Positions 9,248 to 18,084 of a DNA stretch of 64,000 bases are shown here, one piece after another. This stretch comes from JBQTGK01 sp052400665. GTDB taxonomy: Bacteria; Bacteroidota; Bacteroidia; Bacteroidales; Marinifilaceae. The stretch is from assembly GCA_052400665.1 (NCBI GenBank), contig JBQTGK010000005.1. One strand, given 5' to 3'. The notes below the pieces were generated by a model, which had not been told where the DNA came from, ran no database searches, and saw only the letters and a program-made list of their open reading frames with translations. The position numbers were made by a program, and so were the translations under genes. Every line of letters starts with the position of its first letter. Position 1 is the stretch's first letter.

Positions 9248-10222
9248 ATGTATAGTTTTAAAGAACTTCAGGAAATAGTTCAAAAGGAAATTGAAGGATT
9301 AGAGTTTTCTACACCACCCGAAGGGCTTTTTGAACCCATGAAATATATTTTGGGAATTGGAGGCAAGCGACTTCGTCCTATTTTGGTACTTTTAAGTGCC
9401 AATTTATTTAAAGAAGATTTAGCAAAAATTTATTTGCCGGCAATTGGAATAGAGGTTTTTCATAACTTTACATTATTGCACGATGATGTTATGGACAATG
9501 CTCCAATCAGGCGAACAAAAGCAACTGTCCACGAAAAATGGAATAGTAATGTTGCCATTCTTTCTGGTGATGCCATGTCTATTAAAGCTTATCAGTACAT
9601 TGGTAGTTGCGAAGATCATCACTTACGAGATGTGCTAACTGTATTTAATCAAACAGCATTAGAAGTTTGTGAAGGTCAGCAATACGACATGGAATTCGAA
9701 GATCGAAAGAATGTACAAGTAGAAGAGTATCTGGAGATGATTCGCTTAAAAACAGCTGTGCTTTTAGCAGGAAGTCTTAAGATGGGTGCCATTATGGGCG
9801 ATGCCAATTCAAAAGATGCTGATTTATTATATTACTTTGGAGTGAATTTAGGAATGGCATTTCAATTACAAGACGATTTATTGGATGTGTTTGGTGATGA
9901 GGCAATCTTCGGAAAGAAAATTGGTGGAGATATCATATCTAACAAAAAAACATTCTTGTTAATAAAAGCTTTAGAGTTAGCTACAGGAAAAGAAAAAGAA
10001 GAATTAAATTCCTGGATTGAAGCAGAGAATTTTGATCCCAAAGAAAAAATTGAGAGAGTAAAAGCTATTTATAAGAAACTAGATGTTCAAAACTATTCTC
10101 AAAAAATGATTGACGACTATTTCTCTTTGTGTCTTGAATATCTCGATAAAGTGAACGTTCAGGCAGAAAAAAAGAAAGAACTTTACTCTTTGGTAAAGGG
10201 CTTGGTAAATCGATCTGTTTAA
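9248..10222 (+). CDS. Polyprenyl diphosphate synthase (trans-isoprenyl, IspA/IspB-type)
   Basis: This 324-residue enzyme extends allylic diphosphates with isopentenyl diphosphate. It shows all family hallmarks: GGKRLRP (38-44), the first Asp-rich motif DDVMD (79-83) followed by RRT, and the second Asp-rich motif DDLLD (209-213). The length and motif type fit an octaprenyl/solanesyl-type synthase for the quinone side chain, but chain length cannot be read safely from the sequence. It is separated by 92 bp from atpD, so it may be co-expressed with respiratory-chain functions. Confidence 0.92.
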   Translation: MYSFKELQEIVQKEIEGLEFSTPPEGLFEPMKYILGIGGKRLRPILVLLSANLFKEDLAKIYLPAIGIEVFHNFTLLHDDVMDNAPIRRTKATVHEKWNSNVAILSGDAMSIKAYQYIGSCEDHHLRDVLTVFNQTALEVCEGQQYDMEFEDRKNVQVEEYLEMIRLKTAVLLAGSLKMGAIMGDANSKDADLLYYFGVNLGMAFQLQDDLLDVFGDEAIFGKKIGGDIISNKKTFLLIKALELATGKEKEELNSWIEAENFDPKEKIERVKAIYKKLDVQNYSQKMIDDYFSLCLEYLDKVNVQAEKKKELYSLVKGLVNRSV

Positions 10223-10268
10223 GAATGTTAAAATTAATGATAAGATATCCTTTATTGACAAAAAATTT

Positions 10269-10276
10269 TAAATTTG
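10269..10276 (+). promoter_or_regulatory. Likely -7 box of the atpDC promoter
   Basis: TAAATTTG matches the Bacteroidota TAnnTTTG box exactly and lies 38 bp before the atpD start. A -33 TTTG at the ideal distance was not found, so this is only a probable promoter. Confidence 0.45.
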
Positions 10277-10314
10277 TCTTTACGCTATATTAATGATCCA
10301 AAAAATTAATGTAA

Positions 10315-11826
10315 ATGTCACAAAATACAGGCAAAATAGTACAGGTTATCGGACCTGTGATCGACGTAAGTTTTGAGAAGGAAGGTTCTAAACTTCCAGA
10401 GATTTACGATTCTCTAGAGGTCGTGATGGAAAACGGTAAAAATTTGGTGGTTGAGTGTCAGCAGCACATTGGTGAGAATACAGTTCGTGCCATTGCTATG
10501 GATTCTACCGACGGATTGCGCCGTGGTATGGATGTAATATCAACCGGATCTCCTATCATTATGCCTGCCGGCGATAAAATTAAAGGTAGACTTTTGAATG
10601 TGGTGGGTGAAACTATCGATGGAATTGGATCTGTGGAAAAAGAGGGAGGATATCCTATTCACAGAACTCCACCAGCCTTTGATCAGTTAAGAACAGAATC
10701 GGAAGTGTTTTTTACGGGTATTAAAGTAATCGACCTTATTGAACCTTATGCAAAAGGTGGTAAAATTGGTTTGTTTGGTGGTGCCGGAGTAGGTAAAACA
10801 GTACTAATTCAGGAGTTAATCAATAATATTGCAATTGGTCAGGACGGATTGTCGGTATTTGCCGGCGTAGGTGAGCGTACTCGTGAGGGGAACGATTTAC
10901 TTCGTGAAATGATCGAATCGAAAGTTATTCGTTACGGCGATGAGTTTGAAGAAGACATGGAAAAAGGTGGATGGGATCTTTCTAAAGTAGACAAAGATGC
11001 TTTAGATAAATCGCAGGTATCACTGGTTTTTGGTCAGATGAATGAACCACCAGGAGCACGTGCTCGTGTGGCATTATCAGGATTAACAGTAGCAGAAAGT
11101 TTACGCGATGGAGATGAGAAATCGGGCGGTCGTGACATTCTTTTCTTTGTAGATAATATTTTCCGTTTTACACAAGCGGGATCGGAGGTATCGGCACTAT
11201 TAGGTCGTATGCCATCGGCAGTAGGTTATCAGCCAACCCTATCAACCGAGATGGGAACCATGCAGGAGCGTATTACCTCAACAAAACGAGGTTCTATTAC
11301 ATCGGTACAGGCTGTTTATGTACCAGCCGATGACTTAACAGACCCTGCGCCGGCAACAACATTTGCTCACCTGGATGCAACAACTGTACTAAACCGTAAA
11401 ATTGCAGAGTTAGGTATTTATCCTGCGGTAGATCCATTGGATTCTACTTCTCGTATTCTAACTCCGGATGTAGTTGGAGATGCACACTACAAATGTGCAC
11501 AGGATGTAAAAGAGATTCTTCAGCGTTATAAAGAATTGCAGGATATTATTGCAATTTTGGGTATGGAAGAACTTTCTGAGGAAGATAAGTTGGTTGTGCA
11601 CCGCGCACGTCGTGTTCAGCGTTTCTTATCTCAGCCTTTCCACGTAGCAGAGCAGTTTACCGGATTAAAAGGATGTTTAGTTTCTATTGAAGATACCATT
11701 AAAGGATTTAATATGATTATGGATGGCGAAGTGGATAAATATCCCGAAGCTGCCTTTAACCTTGTTGGAACCATTGAAGAAGCTATTGAGAAAGGTGAAA
11801 AATTATTGGCTGAATCTGAAGCTTAA
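10315..11826 (+). CDS. atpD: ATP synthase F1 subunit beta
   Basis: This 503-residue protein is the catalytic subunit of F1. The P-loop GGAGVGKT is at 155-162, GERTREGNDL follows, and the FVDNIFRFTQAGSEVSALLG segment is intact. Compared with the usual 460-470 residues it has an insertion after the GERTREG helix (about residues 200-225, including EDMEKGGWDLSKVDKDALDK), which I recall as typical of Bacteroidota beta subunits. It begins a second ATP synthase transcription unit, far from atpA and followed by atpC. Confidence 0.98.
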   Translation: MSQNTGKIVQVIGPVIDVSFEKEGSKLPEIYDSLEVVMENGKNLVVECQQHIGENTVRAIAMDSTDGLRRGMDVISTGSPIIMPAGDKIKGRLLNVVGETIDGIGSVEKEGGYPIHRTPPAFDQLRTESEVFFTGIKVIDLIEPYAKGGKIGLFGGAGVGKTVLIQELINNIAIGQDGLSVFAGVGERTREGNDLLREMIESKVIRYGDEFEEDMEKGGWDLSKVDKDALDKSQVSLVFGQMNEPPGARARVALSGLTVAESLRDGDEKSGGRDILFFVDNIFRFTQAGSEVSALLGRMPSAVGYQPTLSTEMGTMQERITSTKRGSITSVQAVYVPADDLTDPAPATTFAHLDATTVLNRKIAELGIYPAVDPLDSTSRILTPDVVGDAHYKCAQDVKEILQRYKELQDIIAILGMEELSEEDKLVVHRARRVQRFLSQPFHVAEQFTGLKGCLVSIEDTIKGFNMIMDGEVDKYPEAAFNLVGTIEEAIEKGEKLLAESEA

Positions 11827-11885
11827 TCAAGTATAAAGATGTAGGTTAAAAAGTAAAAGGTATTTTTTACTGATAATTGATAAAT

Positions 11886-12125
11886 ATGCATTTAGAAATA
11901 GTAACACCGGAAAAGAAACTTTATTCAGGAGAAGTTGTATTGGTTCAATTACCTGGTAAAGATGGATCTTTTGAAATACTGAAAAATCACGCTCCTATAG
12001 TTTCAGCTTTACAAAAAGGAACAATAAAAGTAAAATCAGAAAGTGGCGAAGAGATTCTTTTTGAAGTCAACGGAGGTGTTGTTGAATGTAAGAAAAATGT
12101 AATTTCGGTATTAGCAGATAGCTAA
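11886..12125 (+). CDS. atpC: ATP synthase F1 subunit epsilon, short form
   Basis: The start is the ATG before HLEIVTPEKKLYSGEV; an upstream TTG would add only three residues and is less likely. The product is 79 residues, so it contains the N-terminal beta-sandwich (with PGKDGSFEILKNHAP) but lacks the C-terminal two-helix domain that in 130-140-residue homologues inhibits ATP hydrolysis. Short epsilon subunits are known in Bacteroidota. It follows atpD by 59 bp and is closed by a terminator. Confidence 0.95.
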   Translation: MHLEIVTPEKKLYSGEVVLVQLPGKDGSFEILKNHAPIVSALQKGTIKVKSESGEEILFEVNGGVVECKKNVISVLADS

Positions 12126-12158
12126 AAAATAAGTTTGATTTAAAATTAATATAGGAGA

Positions 12159-12186
12159 GCCTGGAATATTAATTCCGGGCTTTTTT
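12159..12186 (+). terminator. Intrinsic terminator after atpC
   Basis: GCCTGGAAT (12159-12167) pairs with ATTCCGGGC (12172-12180) around ATTA, with one G-T pair, followed by six T residues. Confidence 0.9.
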
Positions 12187-12300
12187 ATTCTGGATTTGAG
12201 ACCTTAGATCCATGAAGTTGCCTGAATTAATTATTTTTGTGAATTGTTTAAGTAAATATTATCTCAAATCTAGTATTTAACATCTTATATCTAAAAAGAA

Positions 12301-13338
12301 ATGCCTAAAAAATTCCTAATCATACGTTTTAGTTCCATTGGTGATATAATTCAATGCATGACTACTATTGATGGTATCCTAAATCATTATCCTGATGCTG
12401 AGATACATTGGATTGCGAGAAAAGATATGTCTTCGTTTCTGGCCATGGATCAGCGAATTCATAAAGTGTGGGGATTTGATCGTAAAAAAGGATTTAAAGG
12501 TTTACTGGCACAGGCAAAACAGCTTAAAGCAGAAAGGTTTGATTATGTGTATGATGCTCATAGTAATATCCGATCTATTGTTTTAAAATCCGTATTGGTG
12601 CCACGATGGAAGCGCTGGTTTGGCATTGGACCAAAATTTACCATGCGTAGCAAAGATCGTATCAAAAGAATATTACTTTTTAAATTTGGAATCGATCGTT
12701 TTCCAATGCCATTTAAAGGAATGTTATCTTTCCGAAAACCACTCGAAAAGTGGGGAATAACTGACTATTCTAAAGTAAACACAAACTGGTACTTTCCTGC
12801 CGATTTAAAAGATAAAATGAATGACAATGTATTTTCTAAGATTAAGGGAGATGCATCTAAATTGGTAACATTGGTGCCATCGGCAGCCTGGCAAATGAAA
12901 CGCTGGCCGGTTTCACACTGGCAAAAACTGGTAAGCATTTTGCCGGAGTATAATTTTATGATTTTGGCCGGACCAGATGATGTGTTCTGCAAAGAAATTG
13001 AAGCCGAAGCAGCTCATAGAATATTAAATTTATCGGGTAAAACCAATCTTTTGGAATCCTGTTATCTGGTTCAGAAATCGAATCTTGTGATATCTGGGGA
13101 TACAGGATTTTTACATGCTGCCGATAAGTTTAATGTTAAAGCTTTGTCTTTAATGGGACCTACTGCATTTGGTTTCACTACGGGGAATCATATCAAGACA
13201 TTAGAGGTGGATATGAAATGTCGTCCTTGTACGAAAGATGGATCTGGTAAATGCAAAATGAGTATTTATCAGCAATGTATGATCGATATAACTCCTGAAT
13301 GGGTGGCCCGGGAAGTAAAAATGGTAATGAATTCGTAA
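12301..13338 (+). CDS. Glycosyltransferase family 9 (heptosyltransferase-like)
   Basis: This 345-residue protein is a GT-B fold transferase of the ADP-heptose:LPS heptosyltransferase family. The N-terminus (KKFLIIRFSSIGDIIQCM) has the expected Rossmann start, and the C-terminal half has LVPSAAWQMKRWP and the donor-binding segment VISGDTGFLHAADKF, corresponding to the family D(S/T)GxxH motif. It probably adds a sugar to LPS core in the cytoplasm. A TATTTTTG box at 12232-12239 is a candidate -7 element. It stands alone between atpC and glutathione peroxidase, so the acceptor is unknown. Confidence 0.88.
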   Translation: MPKKFLIIRFSSIGDIIQCMTTIDGILNHYPDAEIHWIARKDMSSFLAMDQRIHKVWGFDRKKGFKGLLAQAKQLKAERFDYVYDAHSNIRSIVLKSVLVPRWKRWFGIGPKFTMRSKDRIKRILLFKFGIDRFPMPFKGMLSFRKPLEKWGITDYSKVNTNWYFPADLKDKMNDNVFSKIKGDASKLVTLVPSAAWQMKRWPVSHWQKLVSILPEYNFMILAGPDDVFCKEIEAEAAHRILNLSGKTNLLESCYLVQKSNLVISGDTGFLHAADKFNVKALSLMGPTAFGFTTGNHIKTLEVDMKCRPCTKDGSGKCKMSIYQQCMIDITPEWVAREVKMVMNS

Positions 13339-13489
13339 AAAAGACTATTAAGTATTTTATTTCTTCATTCTTTATCATTTTTATGATATCTTAGATAGGT
13401 TTTAAGTTAGAGACATAAGATTCGAGAATTTTTTAGATTTTATATTTTCAATCTGGTAGCTAACATTTCATATCTAAAAATTAAAAAGG

Positions 13490-14122
13490 ATGAAAAAATT
13501 AGCATTGCTACTAATTGTTTTAGTAGGATTTTATACCGGTCAGTCAATTGCTCAGAATAAAGAAAAGAAATGTTGCAGTAAAAGCTTATATAGCTATAAA
13601 ATGAGCTCGTTACAAGGCGATGAGGTAAATTTGGACCAGTATAAGGGAAAAGTAGTTTTAGTGGTTAATACGGCCAGTAAATGTGGTTTAACGCCACAAT
13701 ACAAAGGTTTGGAAGCCATGTATAAAAAATATAAAGATCAGGGATTTGTAATTTTAGGTTTCCCAAGTAATCAATTTGCGAAACAGGAACCTGGTTCATC
13801 GAAGGAAATTGCAGATTTTTGCCAAAAAAATTATGGTGTAAGCTTTCCAATGTTCGAAAAAATTGAGGTGAGAGGGGAGAATGCTCATCCGCTTTATAAA
13901 ATGCTAACAAGTGAAAAACCATTTTTAGGTTTCGATAATTCGGAATCGGGACAAAAATTTAAGGGTTTTATAAGCAAAAAATTTCCGGAGATATATGAAG
14001 GAGAAGGAATTAAATGGAACTTTACAAAATTCCTGATTGATAGAAATGGGAAAGTGGTTCAGCGAATTGAACCCAATATAACTCCTGAGAGTTTTGAGGA
14101 AGATGTAAAGAAATTATTGTAA
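13490..14122 (+). CDS. Glutathione peroxidase-family thiol peroxidase, exported
   Basis: This 210-residue protein has a signal peptide (about 1-21, ending in SIAQ). The peroxidase fold carries the catalytic Cys (not selenocysteine) in NTASKCGLTPQY (C65), the FPSNQF motif (Q95) and WNFTKFL. These give the Cys-Gln-Trp catalytic triad of GPx enzymes. Bacterial Cys-GPx proteins usually take electrons from thioredoxin rather than glutathione. The signal peptide suggests action in the periplasm; CC at 28-29 just after the signal peptide is unusual. It is followed by a terminator shared with the convergent DAG kinase. Confidence 0.92.
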   Translation: MKKLALLLIVLVGFYTGQSIAQNKEKKCCSKSLYSYKMSSLQGDEVNLDQYKGKVVLVVNTASKCGLTPQYKGLEAMYKKYKDQGFVILGFPSNQFAKQEPGSSKEIADFCQKNYGVSFPMFEKIEVRGENAHPLYKMLTSEKPFLGFDNSESGQKFKGFISKKFPEIYEGEGIKWNFTKFLIDRNGKVVQRIEPNITPESFEEDVKKLL

Positions 14123-14124
14123 TT

Positions 14125-14152
14125 AAAAAGAGCTCCTTATGGAGCTTTTTTT
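14125..14152. terminator. Bidirectional terminator between glutathione peroxidase and DAG kinase
   Basis: AGCTCC (14131-14136) and GGAGCT (14141-14146) close a TTAT loop; the stem extends with an A run on the left and T run on the right. The right arm overlaps the stop codon of the minus-strand gene, so both convergent genes use one element. Confidence 0.85.
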
Positions 14153-15047
14153 ATGAATTAAATTGGGTAAATATTTTCAAACTTTTAGGATCTATCTTTA
14201 GGTTAATTGTATTTCCAAAGATTACTGGTTCTCCATCAACATGTCCTAAGTCTGATTTTTGATAGATTTTTATATGATCAACAATAAGTTCTTTAAAAAG
14301 CGATGATGAATTTATCCGTTTCGAAAATAAATTCATCACTAAAGCAGGAACTTGATACCATTTAGGTTTTTTAAGAAGACAAAGATTTATTTTTCCGTCA
14401 TCAATTTTTGCTTTTGGAGCAATGAATGCATTATTGCCAAACTGTGAGGAGTTACAAAAGCTCAGCATCATACCTTTTTCTATTCTTGCAATAGAATTGT
14501 TTTTAAGCTCAAACTCCTGTGTTTTAAAGGTCCTGAAACACTTTAAACTCGCTCTTATATAAGTAATCAAGCCTCTGGAATTCATTTTCTCAAATTCATG
14601 AGAAATTTTTGCATCAAAACCAATACCTGCAACATTTACAAGTCTATATTCGTTAGCTGAGATTGTATCCATTTCCTGGATATTAGCTTTGTTTATCCAT
14701 TGAATAGCCTTTTTGGGATTCATAGGAATTCCAAGATGACGAGCCAAGCCATTTCCCGATCCACAAGGGATTATACCTAATGCAGTAGCAGAAAAAGCAA
14801 GAGCTCTCGAAATTTCATTTATTGTTCCATCTCCGCCAACTGCTATTATTGCCTTATATCCATTTTTAACAGCATCTTTAGCCAGTTCATATCCATGTCC
14901 GGCATATTTAGTTAGTTTGTAATCTGCCTTAAATTTTTTTTGGTTCAGATATTTTTTTAAAACAGAGGTAATCTGTTTTTGTTTTCCTGTTCCTGAAACG
15001 GGATTAATGATAATGAGTGTTTTATAAGCTTTATCCATTGTATGCAT
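14151..15047 (-). CDS. Diacylglycerol kinase family lipid kinase (YegS/DagK-like)
   Basis: This 298-residue cytosolic-type lipid kinase has the catalytic-domain motifs NPVSGTGK (15-22), GGDGTINE (71-78) and PCGSGNGLARH (about 94-104). The family phosphorylates diacylglycerol or related lipids with ATP. A second start at M4 is possible. It lies 49 bp downstream of the LTA-synthase-like gene on the same strand. Enzymes of that type release diacylglycerol when they transfer the phosphatidylglycerol or phosphatidylethanolamine head group, so this kinase may recycle the by-product, as dgkA-eptA pairs do elsewhere. That link is inference. Confidence 0.9.
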   Translation of the reverse strand: MHTMDKAYKTLIIINPVSGTGKQKQITSVLKKYLNQKKFKADYKLTKYAGHGYELAKDAVKNGYKAIIAVGGDGTINEISRALAFSATALGIIPCGSGNGLARHLGIPMNPKKAIQWINKANIQEMDTISANEYRLVNVAGIGFDAKISHEFEKMNSRGLITYIRASLKCFRTFKTQEFELKNNSIARIEKGMMLSFCNSSQFGNNAFIAPKAKIDDGKINLCLLKKPKWYQVPALVMNLFSKRINSSSLFKELIVDHIKIYQKSDLGHVDGEPVIFGNTINLKIDPKSLKIFTQFNS

Positions 15048-15096
15048 AAGGTAAGATATTCAGGAATATGGATCATTCATATTCCTGAAAATTCAA

Positions 15097-16581
15097 TTAT
15101 TGAGCAAAATTCAATTTCTTATTCTGAAATAGATAACTTGCTGTTTGATAGTAGGTAATAGCATCGTAAAGTTCTGTCTTATCTACCAGGGAAGCTTCTT
15201 GTTCCATATCAGATACTTTAAATGCTTCGGTTCGTTTGGTTGGCAGTTGAACGGTTAATTTATGGTTTTCTAATAAACCAATTTTTTGATATGTCCCAAT
15301 TAAGGCTCTGTTTGGATTATTTAGTAATATGTCCTTTCCAAAGAATTTTGAGGTATAATCCATATTTAAGAGTCCCATAATAGTAGGAGCAAAATCAATT
15401 TGAGAACACAAAGTATTAATCTCTTTAGGCTCAATAATAGTAGGAGCATAAATTAGTAAAGGAATATGATATTTTTTAACTGGCAGTGATGTTTTACCAG
15501 CGCTAGAAGCGCAATGATCTGCAACTATTACAAAAAGGGTATTATCGAACCATTCGTGTTTTTTTGCCTCACGTAAAAATTTTGCAATGGCAAAATCGGT
15601 ATATTTTACAGCTCCTTTTCTTCCAGTATGCGAAGGAATATCAATTTTACCTTTAGGATAAGTATAAGGGCGATGGTTAGAAGTAGTCATGATGAAATTA
15701 TGAAATGCTTTGCCTTCAGAATAAGCCTTGTCGGCAACTTGTGCTGCTATTGCAAATAAATCTTCATCACAAACACCCCAGGCATTTTCAAAGGTGATTT
15801 CATTCTTTTCAAAATTCTTCTTATCAACAATATTATAACCACTATTACCAAAAAAGTAATTCATATTGTCGAAATAACCATTACCGGCATATATGAAATT
15901 GGTATTGTAACCTTTAGATTTTAAGATACTTCCCAATGTAAACATATTTTCATTGTTGGGACGTTTTACAATTGAATATCCAGGTGTTGGTGGTAAAGAA
16001 AGGCTTAAGGCTTCCATAGCACGAACCGTTCTGGTTCCGGTTGCATAGAAATTGGTAAAAAACATAGATTGCTGAGCAATGGTATCCAAATTGGGAGTAA
16101 TCTTATCCTTAGAACCAAATTTAGTGAAAAATGAACCACTCAGACTTTCTACTGTAATCATCATTACATTATACTTTTTGGCATTTCCATCATAGGTAAT
16201 TTTTCTTTTTATATCGAAAATGTCATCGCTAATAAATTCGCTATTGGATGTTTTAAGAAGCTTTCGCAGATTGGTAAAAGCTTTTTTATCATCAATAGAT
16301 TGATAAAACGATTTATAGTCTAATTCGTTATTTCTAAAAGCAGAGAAAATTTGGTAAATACCATTGTGAGCCAATTCATTTGAGTAGGTATTATCTTGAA
16401 TTTCAGCCGTTGTTTTATCTATGGTAAAAAAGGCCAGCATGGGCAGTGTCAAAAGAATTATACTGGTTGTAAATCGGGATACAAAGCGCGATTTAGAGTT
16501 GATACTTGTATCGAAATGCTTTTTTACAAGAGTAAATATTCCTGCTGATAGAAGGAGCATTCCCATAATTATAATTGGCAT
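15097..16581 (-). pseudogene. LTA synthase-like sulfatase-fold transferase, C-terminal part of a disrupted gene
   Basis: This 494-codon frame holds the end of the membrane domain (about 1-60) and a complete alkaline-phosphatase-like domain: MMITVESLSG (metal Glu), GTRTVRAMEAL (nucleophile Thr), TSNHRPY and VADHCAS (metal ligands). The family transfers phosphoglycerol or phosphoethanolamine from phospholipids to an envelope acceptor. The frame is open upstream of its first ATG through NFIAVDYLVYTHEVISNIKE (read in part), which belongs to the same family, and then breaks near 16653. The N-terminal helices are encoded in another frame (16608-16886). The catalytic domain could still be made from an internal start, but without the full membrane anchor. 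Confidence 0.75.
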
Positions 16582-16607
16582 TGGATACGATTCTTTAATA
16601 TTTGAGA

Positions 16608-16886
16608 TTACCTCGTGGGTATAAACCAGATAATCAACTGCAATAAAATTGTAGCGGGCACAACAAGTAAGTATAAGACAAATGGAATGATAAAATAGGA
16701 GATGGCAACTAAATCGTAAAATAAACCAAATGTGTATATCTGTATAAATCGAACAAAATTCAAATCAACATTTTGAATTTCAGTAACAAGAAGAATGGTT
16801 CGTACTAAAAAAGAAAGGGCTAGGAAAATAAAACTAAACAGTACCAGACCTCCATAGCGACTTTGTAGGATGCTTTTAAATTTCAT
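16608..16886 (-). pseudogene. LTA synthase-like transferase, N-terminal membrane fragment of the disrupted gene
   Basis: This 92-codon frame starts with the normal N-terminus of the Bacteroidota LTA-synthase-like family, including helices about 12-32 and 45-75 and the segment FGLFYDLVAISYFIIPFVLY. After LLVVP the sequence jumps to DNA that in another frame reads RYNFIAVDYLVYTHEV, which belongs about 40 residues later in intact homologues. The best reading is an out-of-frame internal deletion near 16653-16660. The final residues of this frame (ATILLQLIIWFIPTR) are out-of-frame translation. An assembly error is the alternative. Confidence 0.75.
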
Positions 16887-17066
16887 ATTTTTTTAATTGT
16901 TGGCTTTGATAAATGCCTCAAAGAAAGGAGTGAGTTCTAACAAAAACCTAACAATTAGATTCATTGCACGTTAATTGAAGTTAAAAGAATAAAAAGTCCA
17001 TAAAATGGGTTTTAGTTGCGCAATTGAAAAAGAAATACAATATGCCTGATCCTATCTTTCCATTTA

Positions 17067-18071
17067 TTAATTATGCAATACTACGAGTTGATTTTTCTGA
17101 GTAAACCATTTTACAAATCTTACAATTCCTTCATCAAAGGAAACTTTTGGATTGTAGCCAATTAAACCTCTAGCTTTGGATATATCAGCATAAGTCTGCT
17201 CAACATCACCAGCTTGCATTGGCAATTGTTTAATGATCGGAATAACAGCACAATTTTTTGCAATTACCTCAATCATTGTGCTCAGTTTAATTGGATAACT
17301 GTTGCCAAGATTAATGGTGTTAAATACTGAATGATTTGCAAATAGATATTCACAAGTTTTTACAATTCCATCAACAGTATCATCTACAAAGGTGTAATCT
17401 CGAGCGGTTGAACCATCTCCAAACATTGGAATCGGTTCGTTGTTATAAATGAGTTTTACGAATTTATTAATCGCCAAATCGGGACGTTGACGAGGACCAA
17501 AAACAGTAAAAAATCTCATGTTAATTATATCCAAATCGTAGAGGTGATGATAACTGTGATTCAAAATTTCACAAGATTTTTTTGAAAAGGCATAAGGGGA
17601 AATAACATTGTCTACATTTTGATCTTCGGTAAAAGGTACAATAGGATTGTTGCCATATACTGATGAGGAAGAGGCGAATGCAAGTTTCTGTATTCCTTTT
17701 TTCTGCATAAAATCAAGAATGTTTCTAGTTGCACTAATATTACTATCAATATAACTTTGCGGATCTAGAATGGAAGGACGAACACCAGCCTTTCCAGCCA
17801 AATGTGCTATTAAAGAAATTTCTTCTTGTATTAGATTTAAACTACCACTTTGACATAGATCTAATTGGTAGAATTTAAAAGCTTTGTTTCTTTTAAAACC
17901 CTCCATATTTTCCATTTTTAAATCAATGGAATAGAAGGGATCAAAATTATCAACCCCAATAACCTTGTATCCTAAACTTAAAAGTTTTTCACTAAGATGC
18001 GAACCAATAAAACCAGCACATCCTGTAACTAAAATTGTCTTACCCTTCATGTCATTCAGTTCAACTTTCAT
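17067..18071 (-). CDS. NAD-dependent nucleotide-sugar epimerase (UDP-glucuronate 4-epimerase-like)
   Basis: This extended short-chain dehydrogenase, 334 residues from the chosen ATG, starts with TILVTGCAGFIGSHL (NAD-binding GxxGxxG) and has the catalytic SSSVYG and YAFSKKSCE (YxxxK). RFFTVFGPRQRPDLAI and GDGSTARDYTFVDD resemble UDP-glucuronate 4-epimerases, which make UDP-galacturonate. I chose the ATG 13 bp after the GT39 stop; the next ATG (18050, MKGKTILVTG) is also possible, while the longer frame from 18110 would overlap GT39. It is the last gene of the two-component/glycosyltransferase operon and may supply the sugar donor. Confidence 0.87.
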   Translation of the reverse strand: MKVELNDMKGKTILVTGCAGFIGSHLSEKLLSLGYKVIGVDNFDPFYSIDLKMENMEGFKRNKAFKFYQLDLCQSGSLNLIQEEISLIAHLAGKAGVRPSILDPQSYIDSNISATRNILDFMQKKGIQKLAFASSSSVYGNNPIVPFTEDQNVDNVISPYAFSKKSCEILNHSYHHLYDLDIINMRFFTVFGPRQRPDLAINKFVKLIYNNEPIPMFGDGSTARDYTFVDDTVDGIVKTCEYLFANHSVFNTINLGNSYPIKLSTMIEVIAKNCAVIPIIKQLPMQAGDVEQTYADISKARGLIGYNPKVSFDEGIVRFVKWFTQKNQLVVLHN

Positions 18072-18084
18072 AAGGCTATGTTTT

